This document shows positions 1 through 6,071 of a stretch of DNA of 6,935 nucleotides, piece after piece. Source of the DNA: Acidobacteriota bacterium (GTDB lineage: Bacteria; Acidobacteriota; Thermoanaerobaculia; Multivoradales; JAHEKO01); contig JAUWSP010000142.1 of NCBI GenBank assembly GCA_030610025.1, positions 1 to 6,935 of the forward strand, in the 5' to 3' direction. The notes beneath the pieces were generated by a model. The model saw only the letters and a program-made list of their open reading frames with translations. It ran no database searches and was not told the DNA's origin. Positions within the stretch are counted from its first letter, which is position 1. Each line of letters starts with the position of its first letter. The translations under genes were made by a program, and so were the position numbers.

Positions 1-1020
1 CGGCAAGTAACCGAAGATCTCGTCCATGTACAGGAGCGCCCGCAGGCTGTTGGTGCCAGGGCGTCGACGTATCCAACTCAAGGTCTCGTTCAACAGGAGG
101 GTCACGAAGAACATCCGCTGCTGATCGGACAGGTGCGCGATCGAGAAGATGGCCACCCGGGGACGCCCAGTCTCTGTATAGAGCAACTCATCCAGATCGA
201 GAGGCGCACCCTGGCGCCAGCTTTGGAAGCTGGGCGCAGCCAGGAGGTTGTTCAACTGGATCGCCAGGCGGGTTCGCTTGCTAGTCGGGAAGAAAGTCTC
301 CAGATCGAAGGCTCCGACCCGATCGAAAGGTGGTTCCTGGACACCCTGGATGAGGTCGGCCAAACCGACGTCCGAACCGGACCGCCAGAGATGCCCGAGT
401 AGCGTCGAGAGCAGAATGTGCTCGCGGCTCTGGATCGGATCGGCCTCCATTCCCACAAGGCTGAGGAGGCCCGTGACGGTCGACTCGATCCGATCGCGAA
501 TCAGGTCGGCGTCCTGCCAGTCGGCGCTCGAAGGAGAGTTGAAGGAGTCCAGGACCGAGATCGGCAGCCCGGCCTCGCTGCCTGGCGTAAAGATCGCGAA
601 GTCGGCGGCCTCTCGAAGCCGACCGATCCGCTCGCCGCTCTGTCCCCAATCGGCCAGGCCCTTGCTCCACAGCCCGGCCTGACTGGCGGCGAAATCCTCG
701 ACGCTGAGGCCCTGCTGACGTGCCTCCTCACCATTGACCCAGGGCAGGAAGTCCTCGGGTCTCAGCTCGGGAAAGGTCAGAAGAAGATTGCCCAGATCCC
801 CCTTCGGATCGACGACAATGGCCGGAATCCCATCCATCGCAGCCTCTTCGATAAGCCCGATACAGAGTCCCGTCTTGCCGCTGCCAGTCATGCCGACGCA
901 CATCGCATGAGTCAGCAGATCCTTGGACTCGTAGAGCATCAAGGGGCGCTCGCCCGCAGCGCTTGCCGCGGCCTTGGACCGGCCGAGGTAGAAGAGCCCG
1001 AGCTTCTCGTAGTGCTTCAT
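1..1020 (-). CDS. HerA/DUF87-like P-loop ATPase, N-terminal 340 residues (C-terminus beyond left edge)
   Basis: Translating the minus strand from the ATG at 1018-1020 gives 340 codons with no stop before the window edge, so the gene is 3'-truncated by the window. It begins MKHYEKLGLFYLGR. A Walker A motif GMTGSGKT lies at residues 43-50, IVVDPKGDL at about 68-76, and a hydrophobic Walker B strand LLYMDE at 329-334. This pattern is that of HerA/VirD4/FtsK-like ATPases (DUF87 class), which form rings that move DNA or other polymers. Relatives with this N-terminus are usually much longer, so perhaps half is missing. No signal peptide or membrane segment is visible, so a cytoplasmic protein is inferred. 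A TAA two codons upstream in frame makes this ATG the first possible ATG. The only Shine-Dalgarno-like AGGA is about 12 bases away, inside a small hairpin. It lies 91 bases downstream of trxA on the same strand. The substrate is unknown. HerA-like proteins act in DNA repair and in some phage-defence systems, but nothing visible here points to defence. Confidence 0.88.
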   Translation of the reverse strand, partial: MKHYEKLGLFYLGRSKAAASAAGERPLMLYESKDLLTHAMCVGMTGSGKTGLCIGLIEEAAMDGIPAIVVDPKGDLGNLLLTFPELRPEDFLPWVNGEEARQQGLSVEDFAASQAGLWSKGLADWGQSGERIGRLREAADFAIFTPGSEAGLPISVLDSFNSPSSADWQDADLIRDRIESTVTGLLSLVGMEADPIQSREHILLSTLLGHLWRSGSDVGLADLIQGVQEPPFDRVGAFDLETFFPTSKRTRLAIQLNNLLAAPSFQSWRQGAPLDLDELLYTETGRPRVAIFSIAHLSDQQRMFFVTLLLNETLSWIRRRPGTNSLRALLYMDEIFGYLP

Positions 1021-1024
1021 GGCT

Positions 1025-1065
1025 TACAGCGTTCCTGTAGCTCGAGATCCCGGGACGGGACCTCG
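1025..1065 (-). promoter_or_regulatory. Two adjacent hairpins in the leader of the ATPase gene
   Basis: In the minus-strand transcript the first hairpin pairs 1056-1065 with 1043-1052: 10 pairs around a 3-base loop (1053-1055). Nine pairs are Watson-Crick. The tenth (1047/1061) is G-U in the minus-strand RNA but A-C in a plus-strand RNA, which favours a role in the minus-strand message. Three bases further on, a 5-pair stem (1035-1039 with 1025-1029, 5-base loop) takes in part of the AGGA Shine-Dalgarno-like sequence and ends four bases before the ATG at 1020. No U-run follows either stem, so this is not a classical intrinsic terminator. It could be an attenuator, a 3'-end stabiliser for trxA mRNA, or a translation control element. 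Function is inferred. Confidence 0.45.
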
Positions 1066-1111
1066 TCGGGAATCGACCGAACTGAACCAGGGTGACCTAT
1101 CGGAACCGCAC

Positions 1112-1438
1112 TCAGGTGTTGCGCTCGATCAGCTGCTCGAAGGCGCTCTTGGGCATCGCACCCGTCATGCGGTCCGCCACCTGGCCGTCCTTGAACAGAA
1201 TGAACGTCGGAATACCCCTGACCTGATACTGAGCGGCGATCGCCTGGTTTTCATCCACATTGAGCTTGGCCACCCGTACCTTCTCACCCATCTCGACCGC
1301 CAGCTCAGCGAGAACCGGATCCACCATCTTGCACGGTCCGCACCAAACGGCCCAGAAATCTACCAGAACGGGTAGGTCGGACTTCAGCACATCGTCTTCC
1401 CAGCTCTCGGAGCTCACTGTCGTAATGTTGTCTGCCAT
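1112..1438 (-). CDS. trxA: Thioredoxin
   Basis: This is a 108-residue cytoplasmic disulfide oxidoreductase that passes electrons from thioredoxin reductase to ribonucleotide reductase, peroxiredoxins, methionine sulfoxide reductase and other proteins. The active site WCGPC is at residues 32-36 (Cys33 and Cys36), followed by Lys37. The buried acid Asp27 and the partner lysine Lys58 are present, and the cis-proline is Pro77 in RGIPTF. The length matches classic one-domain thioredoxin. There is no signal peptide, so the periplasmic paralogues are unlikely. The start is well supported: an AGGAAGG sequence (1443-1450) sits about five bases before the ATG. The gene lies 71 bases downstream of ribF and 91 bases upstream of the ATPase gene, all on the minus strand. 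The gap upstream contains a near-perfect dyad (1483-1500), so trxA may have its own promoter or operator, although no clear -35/-10 pair is visible. Confidence 0.96.
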   Translation of the reverse strand: MADNITTVSSESWEDDVLKSDLPVLVDFWAVWCGPCKMVDPVLAELAVEMGEKVRVAKLNVDENQAIAAQYQVRGIPTFILFKDGQVADRMTGAMPKSAFEQLIERNT

Positions 1439-1442
1439 GGAT

Positions 1443-1450
1443 TCCTTCCT
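1443..1450 (-). promoter_or_regulatory. Strong ribosome binding site of trxA
   Basis: The minus strand reads AGGAAGGA here, about five bases before the ATG of trxA. It is the best Shine-Dalgarno match in the window and clearly stronger than those of its neighbours, which fits high expression of thioredoxin. Confidence 0.75.
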
Positions 1451-1482
1451 TTGCCTCGTTCCGGAAACTACACCGAGGGGTT

Positions 1483-1500
1483 TGTGGAGTTGACTTCACA
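1483..1500. promoter_or_regulatory. 18-bp imperfect dyad upstream of trxA, possible operator
   Basis: The plus strand reads TGTGGAGTTGACTTCACA, in which eight outer positions on each side mirror each other with one mismatch (1487/1496) around a central TG. It lies between the end of ribF (1510) and the start of trxA (1438), 45 to 62 bases upstream of the ATG. The loop is too small for a stable RNA hairpin, so a protein-binding dyad is the more natural reading. The TGTG...CACA ends resemble CRP/FNR-type sites, but the spacing is two bases longer than the usual CRP core. The regulator is unknown and chance is possible. Confidence 0.3.
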
Positions 1501-1509
1501 CCGCCGGCC

Positions 1510-2499
1510 TCACCCGCCGATCGTCGGTATGAACTCTAAACAATCTTGTTGCTGCAAGTATTCTCGCGCCCTCCCTGCATCTCTCTCGATCTGGCTGGTG
1601 AGCGCCTCGGCCGATGGAAAGGCCTGCTCTCCTCGCAGCCTCTCGAGGAAACACAATTCTACTCTTTCGCCATAGATCTCCCCATCGAAGCCGAAGAGGT
1701 GGCTCTCGACCACCTTCTGGCCTCCATCCGGGAAGGTGGGGCGAGACCCGACATTGGTCACACAATCGAACAGTCGGTTCAGCTCGGGAAGCCAGACCTT
1801 CGAAGCATAGACGCCATCCTGCGGCAGTACTTCGTGGACCGTAGCGACGTTGATCGTCGGCCACCCCAGCAGCTTCCCCCGTCCATCGCCGCGCACGACC
1901 CCACCGTAGATCGAGTAGGGCCGGCCCAGCATTCCGTTGGCCTCCGCGACGTTGCCATCCCGGACCGACTCGCGGATTCGGGTGCTCGACACAGGCACGG
2001 CGCCGTAGACCACCTCCTCGACCCCAAAAGCTTCGAAGCCAAGAGATTGCCCGAGCTCACGCAGCAGCTCGAAATCACCTTCCTTGCGCCGTCCGAAGAC
2101 GAACTGAGAGCCGACGTAGACCTCTGTCGCCCGCAGCTTGTCCTGCAGAAAGGCCGCCGCGAACTGCTCTGCCGTCGTCTCGGCAAAGGATTCGTCGAAT
2201 CGCACCTCGGCGATCGTTTCCACGCCCAGGCGCTCGACAAGCACTCGTTTCTGGCTCCGAGTTGTGAGGTGTGAGGGCGACTGTCTCGGGCGTAGCACCG
2301 ACTGTGGGTGGGGCTCGAAGGTCACCATGATCGATTCGAGCCCGGTCGCTCGTGATCGTTCGACGAGCCGTCTGAGAATCGCCTGCTGGCCGATATGAAT
2401 GCCGTCGAAGTTCCCGATAGTCACGACGCTTGGGCCTCGAGATTCCGACCCGCGCAACGCATCTTCGATCACCACCATGCCAGCACCCTCATCCGTCAT
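1510..2499 (-). CDS. ribF: Bifunctional riboflavin kinase / FAD synthetase
   Basis: This 329-residue enzyme phosphorylates riboflavin to FMN and then adenylylates FMN to FAD. The N-terminal adenylyltransferase domain (about 1-185) shows GNFDGIHIGQ at 29-38, FEPHP at 61-65 and SSTRIR at 171-176. The C-terminal kinase domain (about 190-315) shows LGRPY at 191-195, LGWPTIN at 211-217 with the PTxN signature, DGVYA at 228-232, and the closing helix SQIERDAGRARE. Length and domain order are normal for the family. One oddity is that the superfamily HxGH motif reads HIGQ, with Gln38 (codon CAG) in place of the second histidine. The ATG overlaps the rimO stop as ATGA, implying translational coupling. 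A second ATG at 2478 (Met8) has GAGGG seven bases upstream and gives an N-terminus (MVVIED...) that aligns better with E. coli RibF, so it may be the main start. Function is secure; the start is not. Confidence 0.95.
   Translation of the reverse strand: MTDEGAGMVVIEDALRGSESRGPSVVTIGNFDGIHIGQQAILRRLVERSRATGLESIMVTFEPHPQSVLRPRQSPSHLTTRSQKRVLVERLGVETIAEVRFDESFAETTAEQFAAAFLQDKLRATEVYVGSQFVFGRRKEGDFELLRELGQSLGFEAFGVEEVVYGAVPVSSTRIRESVRDGNVAEANGMLGRPYSIYGGVVRGDGRGKLLGWPTINVATVHEVLPQDGVYASKVWLPELNRLFDCVTNVGSRPTFPDGGQKVVESHLFGFDGEIYGERVELCFLERLRGEQAFPSAEALTSQIERDAGRAREYLQQQDCLEFIPTIGG
2496..2499 (-). promoter_or_regulatory. ATGA stop/start overlap of rimO and ribF
   Basis: The minus strand reads ATGA: the TGA ends rimO and the ATG begins the longest ribF frame, shifted by one base. 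Such overlaps normally mean one transcript and coupled translation. No good Shine-Dalgarno sequence stands just before this ATG, which fits coupling. A GAGGG just inside ribF could instead serve the ATG at 2478. Confidence 0.6.
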
Positions 2500-3869
2500 A
2501 CCGCGGCGATCTGAATCCCTGGTACAGACGACGGACCGACAATGCGCCCAACCACATCGTCCGGATAGGCCTCGGTGATCTCGACCACCACCATCTCGCC
2601 TGCAGGGGCCATGCCGTCATTGATCAGAAGCCTGCCGTCGATCTCTGGGGCCATGCCGTAGTGACGTCCTTCCAGGAGATGCTCCGACTCTTCGCAGGGG
2701 CCCTCGACCAGGACCTCGAGGTGGCGGCCGATCAACTTCTGTCGGCTCTCCAGAGATATCGGACGTTGGCGCTCGAGAAGCTGTTCATACCGGCTCCTGG
2801 CAAGAGTCCTCGTCACTCTACCCTTCAACCCCGCCGCCGGCGTGTCCTCCTCTGGACTGTAGACGAAACCACCCAGATGATCGAGGCGAGCCTGCTCCAC
2901 GAACTCCAGGAGATGCCGGAAGTGCTCCTCCTCCTCACCGGGGAATCCAACGATAAAGGTGGAACGCAAGAAGACATCGGGAACCAGATCTCGAATGGTC
3001 TCGAGCAAGCCGAGGTACGTGTCGCCGGAGCCGCCTCGCTGCATCGCACGGAGAATCTCTCGATGGCTGTGCTGCAAGGGCATGTCCACATACGAGACGA
3101 ACCGCTCTTCCTTGCCCATGAGCTCCAGCAGCTTCACGTCCAGGGTCGTCGGATAAGCGTAGAGAAACCGGATCCAGGCGAAGCTCGTGGAGCCCAAGAG
3201 CTCTTCGAGCAGCCGGAGCAAACCATGGCGGCCCAAGCCGATGTCCTCGCCATAGCGAGTCGTGTCCTGGGCGATGAGGCAAAGCTCGCGAACGCCCTGA
3301 CTCTCCAGGTTCTGGGCCTCTTCGACCAGGCTGGCAATCGTTCGGCTACGGAACCGCCCACGCCAGAGCGGTATCGCACAGAACGTGCATGGATTGTCAC
3401 ATCCTTCAGCCACCTTCAGGTAGGCGTAGCCCCGAGTCGTGAGGAGCCTCTCGGCCTGGTGATCGAAGACAAGATGCGAGGGTGAGGGGGGCTGCGGCCC
3501 GCCGCCACCCAGTTGCACGAGATTGTCGACCTCCCGCAGGTCGTCCAGACCGATGAAGCCGTCGATCTCGGGGATCTCCCGAGCCAGCTCCAGTGCGTTG
3601 CGATTGGCCATGCAGCCAGCTACGAGCACCTGCTTGACACCGCGCTCCTTGGCCGCAGCGACCTCCAGGATGGTGTCGATCGATTCCTGCTTCGCCTGAT
3701 CGATGAAGCCGCAGGTATTCACGATGACGGTCTCCGCATCCTCGATCTCACCGACGATCTGGTGCCCGCGTCGGCGCAGCTCACCGAGCATGATCTCGCT
3801 GTCCACCCGGTTCTTGGGGCAACCGAGGCTGATCATGCCCACCCGGTGGGCTGGTTTGTTCGTCGTCAT
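2496..3869 (-). CDS. rimO: Ribosomal protein S12 methylthiotransferase RimO
   Basis: RimO is a radical-SAM iron-sulfur enzyme that adds a methylthio group to the conserved aspartate of ribosomal protein S12. From the ATG at 3869 it has 457 residues. In this numbering the UPF0004 domain carries the first cluster on Cys17 (SLGCPKNR), Cys53 (NTCGF) and Cys86 (AGCM). The radical-SAM CxxxCxxC is EGCDNPCTFC, with Cys157, Cys161 and Cys164. SPEEDTPA follows at about 338-345, and a C-terminal TRAM domain contains MAPEIDGR. SLGCPKNRVDSE together with PEIDG is typical of RimO rather than the tRNA enzyme MiaB. An in-frame TTG at 3890 would add seven residues, but its only G-rich sequence is immediately adjacent, so I prefer the ATG even though its own Shine-Dalgarno is poor. 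It is the first gene of the minus-strand set, overlaps ribF by four bases, and faces the permease gene across 88 bases. Confidence 0.95.
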   Translation of the reverse strand: MTTNKPAHRVGMISLGCPKNRVDSEIMLGELRRRGHQIVGEIEDAETVIVNTCGFIDQAKQESIDTILEVAAAKERGVKQVLVAGCMANRNALELAREIPEIDGFIGLDDLREVDNLVQLGGGGPQPPSPSHLVFDHQAERLLTTRGYAYLKVAEGCDNPCTFCAIPLWRGRFRSRTIASLVEEAQNLESQGVRELCLIAQDTTRYGEDIGLGRHGLLRLLEELLGSTSFAWIRFLYAYPTTLDVKLLELMGKEERFVSYVDMPLQHSHREILRAMQRGGSGDTYLGLLETIRDLVPDVFLRSTFIVGFPGEEEEHFRHLLEFVEQARLDHLGGFVYSPEEDTPAAGLKGRVTRTLARSRYEQLLERQRPISLESRQKLIGRHLEVLVEGPCEESEHLLEGRHYGMAPEIDGRLLINDGMAPAGEMVVVEITEAYPDDVVGRIVGPSSVPGIQIAAV

Positions 3870-3893
3870 GAGCGCCGCAGAGTCTAGCAAACC

Positions 3894-3923
3894 CCCGGAC
3901 TCGACCCGATCTGCGGGTCCGGG
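3894..3923. promoter_or_regulatory. Inverted repeat in the rimO/permease divergent intergenic region
   Basis: The left arm CCCGGACTCG (3894-3903) and right arm CGGGTCCGGG (3914-3923) form ten pairs around a ten-base spacer. Seven outer pairs are perfect, then comes one T/G position and two more perfect pairs. The T/G position is a U-G wobble only in plus-strand RNA, so as RNA it would suit the permease leader, ending 34 bases before the ATG at 3958. As DNA it sits where an operator controlling both divergent genes would lie. It is not followed by a T-run, so it is not a typical terminator. I cannot name a regulator, and no convincing sigma-70 promoter is visible in this GC-rich gap. Confidence 0.45.
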
Positions 3924-3957
3924 CCACTATTTGCCTCATTATCGAGCGACAGCTACG

Positions 3958-5097
3958 ATGAGCGCGGAAAAGACCATGGCTGTCCTGATCGACATTCTGG
4001 AAGCGACCTGGGAAGTTTTTCTGGTTGCCAGTCCCTACGTGCTGTTGGGGCTGGGTGCCGCGGGACTGCTGACGGTGCTCATCCCGTCGGAGAAGGTTTC
4101 GAGATGGCTGGGACAGCCAGGCTTCGGGGCCACTTTCCGCGCCGCCTGCCTCGGCATTCCCCTGCCCCTGTGCTCCTGCGCTGTAGTACCCGTGACCATC
4201 GAGCTCTCCAGAAAGGGCGCCAGTCGCGAAGCCAGCCTGGCCTTTCTCGTCTCGACGCCGGAGACTGGCGTCGACTCGATTCTGCTCACCTGGGGCCTCA
4301 TGGGTCCCCTGATGGCCATTCTGCGGCCGATCGCCGCCCTGGTGACCAGTCTCGTGGCCGCCGCGTCTTCATTGTTCGCAGCAACAGACCGCGGGCCGGG
4401 CTCAGAATCCGATTCGGCCACCATCCCCGAGTCGAACCCATCCAGTCCCTCCCCACCGATGTCTCCGGGGCTGGGAGACCTCTCTAGGCGAGCTCTTCGT
4501 TACGGCTTCGTCACCATGGTGGACGAGATCGGGTTCTGGCTGGTGAGCGGATTCCTGCTCACAGGAATCATCACCGCCCTGGTTCCCGAAGACTTCGTAG
4601 AGGCGGCCGTCGGCCAGGGTCCTCGTGCTCTCATCACCATGCTCCTGATCGGCGTTCCACTGTATATGTGCGCCTCGGCCAGCACTCCGGTAGCCGCGGC
4701 CTTGATGCTCAAAGGGATCAGTCCCGGGGCAGCCTTGGTCTTCCTGCTGGCCGGGCCGGCCACCAATGCCTCTTCCCTGGTCGTTATCGCCCGAGTCTTC
4801 GGCCGCCGCTTCGTCGCCATCTACCTGGGAAGCGTCATCGTGACCGCCCTGGGGATGGGCTACGCTCTCGACCTGGCTCTGGATCGGTTGGGAATCGCCA
4901 TTCAAACGCCGATGACGATCGGGGCCAGCGAATCTGCGGGGGTGGTACAGCTCGCCTGCGCCGCAATCCTCGGAGCTCTCCTCTTCTGGAGCATGGCCAG
5001 AGGCTCCTGGCGATCGGCTCTCAGGGAGCTCGGCGGAGACCTGAAGACCTGGCGGACCCTTTTGCGTCGCAACGATCGCGGAAACTCACCCTCCTGA
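3958..5097 (+). CDS. SO_0444/UPF0718-type permease, probable Cu/Zn efflux transporter
   Basis: This is an inner-membrane protein of 379 residues and about eight to ten hydrophobic segments, in two homologous halves. The first half carries GIPLPLCSCAVVPV (67-80, Cys72 and Cys74), then KGAS and STPETGVDSILLTWGL. The second carries GVPLYMCASASTPVAAAL (232-249, Cys238), then KGISPGAALVFLLAGPATN. These motifs match the permease family named after Shewanella SO_0444, annotated as Cu/Zn efflux and related to YraQ/ArsP proteins. Metal export is therefore a family inference. The linker between halves (about 141-178) is rich in Ser and Pro and has no Cys or His, which is odd if metal is bound there. 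The reading frame is open back to 3703 across rimO, but that part is antisense shadow and the hydrophobic protein begins after 3958. ATG 3976 (GGAAAAG upstream) is an equally possible start. The gene is divergent from rimO and convergent with the EamA gene, so it is probably monocistronic. Confidence 0.88.
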   Translation: MSAEKTMAVLIDILEATWEVFLVASPYVLLGLGAAGLLTVLIPSEKVSRWLGQPGFGATFRAACLGIPLPLCSCAVVPVTIELSRKGASREASLAFLVSTPETGVDSILLTWGLMGPLMAILRPIAALVTSLVAAASSLFAATDRGPGSESDSATIPESNPSSPSPPMSPGLGDLSRRALRYGFVTMVDEIGFWLVSGFLLTGIITALVPEDFVEAAVGQGPRALITMLLIGVPLYMCASASTPVAAALMLKGISPGAALVFLLAGPATNASSLVVIARVFGRRFVAIYLGSVIVTALGMGYALDLALDRLGIAIQTPMTIGASESAGVVQLACAAILGALLFWSMARGSWRSALRELGGDLKTWRTLLRRNDRGNSPS

Positions 5098-5119
5098 GCC
5101 TCGGCACCGTCACGACGAC

Positions 5120-5135
5120 CGATTCTGGTGAATCG
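5120..5135. terminator. Short stem-loop in convergent gap, weak terminator candidate
   Basis: The arms CGATTC and GAATCG form a perfect six-pair stem with a TGGT loop, 22 bases past the permease stop and 24 bases past the end of the EamA gene. It is symmetrical, so it could act on either strand, but neither side has a T-run. The rest of the 62-base convergent gap (5098-5159) shows no gene. Rho-dependent termination is at least as likely. Confidence 0.25.
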
Positions 5136-5159
5136 ACCTGACACTGTACCCAGCCCGCA

Positions 5160-6056
5160 TTAATCCCGACCCCGCGACAATCCCACCGCTATCGCCACGC
5201 CGATCAACACGAGCGCCGCGCCGGCGAACATCCGACGGGTGAATGGCTCTCCGAGTACAAGAGTCCCGACGCTGACGGCTACGACCGGAATCCCGTAGGT
5301 AATGAGCGACAAGCGGGTCGCCGGAAGGCGTTCCAGCAGCCAGAAGTATAGAAAGAACGTCACGGCGGTGCCGGCGATCGCCAGATAGAGCAACGCACCT
5401 ACCGAGCTGGCGTCGAACGAGAGCGGTCGACCCCTCTCGAAAACCACGGCCATCCCGCCCATGACAACGGCGGTAGCGACCATGGGCGGCGCTGTCAGGG
5501 ATAGGGGATGAACTCCCTGACCCCAGCGCTTGACGACCACATTCGCTACCGCAGCAGCTGCCGGAGACAGCAGGAATACCAGTGAGGCCTTGACGGTTTC
5601 TGGACCACCCAGAACCGTCAGATCCTCCGAAAAAATCAGCAGAACTCCTAAGAATCCAATGAGAATACCCACAGCCGAGCCTGCCCGGATGCGCTCCCCG
5701 GGTAGGGCGAAGTGGGCCAATGCCGCGACCATCAAGGGGAATGTGGAGAACAGCACGGACGCCAGGCCGGACGGCACCCACTGCTCCGCCCAGTAGACGA
5801 CACCATACGACAGCGAGAAAGCCAGCGCCGCGTTGACGGCACCCAGAGCCTGGGCGCGACGACCTCGACTCCGCTCGAGTCCGAAAATGTGGGCTGCTGC
5901 GTAGAGAACGATAGCCGCGATGCCGAATCGCAGCGCCACTCCGGTGAAGGGCGGTAGGCCCCGAAGGCCGATTCGGATGACCGCCCAGGTGGTACCCCAG
6001 ATCAGGATCAGCACCGCCAGGGCGGCGTAGGTGAGAGAACGGGAGGAATCCGGCAA
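5160..6056 (-). CDS. EamA-domain (DMT superfamily) transporter
   Basis: This is a 298-residue inner-membrane protein with about ten hydrophobic helices, near residues 10-28, 36-55, 71-90, 96-117, 127-143, 156-174, 187-206, 217-240, 247-268 and 276-293. It divides into two EamA repeats. Each ends in the typical proline-helix-GE pattern: FPLMVAALAHFALPGE at about 106-121 and IPVVAVSVGTLVLGE at about 256-270. Proteins of the drug/metabolite transporter superfamily usually export amino acids, nucleotides or drugs, but the substrate cannot be read from sequence. The length is normal. The first possible start is TTG at 6054-6056, twelve bases after the asnS stop and in the same frame, with no clear Shine-Dalgarno. 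The next candidate (GTG, residue 15) would cut helix 1, so TTG is preferred. It probably depends on asnS transcription and termination-reinitiation. It converges with the permease gene. Confidence 0.9.
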   Translation of the reverse strand: MPDSSRSLTYAALAVLILIWGTTWAVIRIGLRGLPPFTGVALRFGIAAIVLYAAAHIFGLERSRGRRAQALGAVNAALAFSLSYGVVYWAEQWVPSGLASVLFSTFPLMVAALAHFALPGERIRAGSAVGILIGFLGVLLIFSEDLTVLGGPETVKASLVFLLSPAAAAVANVVVKRWGQGVHPLSLTAPPMVATAVVMGGMAVVFERGRPLSFDASSVGALLYLAIAGTAVTFFLYFWLLERLPATRLSLITYGIPVVAVSVGTLVLGEPFTRRMFAGAALVLIGVAIAVGLSRGRD

Positions 6057-6071
6057 CTCGAACCGGGATCA
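6057..6071 (-). other. In-frame asnS stop / EamA start junction
   Basis: The asnS TGA (6069-6071) is followed by only four sense codons (TCC CGG TTC GAG) before the TTG start of the EamA gene, and both genes are in the same frame. Reinitiation after the stop is the simplest reading. Readthrough of the single TGA would give an AsnRS-transporter fusion, for which there is no other evidence. Confidence 0.6.

Noticed and set aside
418..1095. 225-codon plus-strand frame opposite the ATPase
   Set aside because: The minus-strand frame carries Walker A and B motifs and is open throughout. The plus frame is its shadow.
1236..1243. GCGATCGC octamer (HIP1-like)
   Set aside because: I noticed it only once, inside trxA, so there is no sign of the repeated use seen in cyanobacteria.
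1491..1519. TTGACT on the plus strand as a -35 box
   Set aside because: No -10-like sequence at 16-18 bases and no plus-strand gene downstream. It is part of the 1483-1500 dyad.
2430..3485. Long plus-strand open frame of 351 codons opposite rimO
   Set aside because: It lies antisense to a gene with full RimO motifs, has no recognisable domain, and is explained by high GC and codon bias.
3703..3957. 85-codon N-terminal extension of the permease frame
   Set aside because: It overlaps rimO on the other strand, is compositionally unlike the hydrophobic permease, and the family starts near the first membrane helix.
3931..3959. TTGCCT / TACGAT as a sigma-70 promoter for the permease
   Set aside because: Only 4 of 6 matches per box, and the -10 would overlap the proposed ATG. 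Too weak to list.
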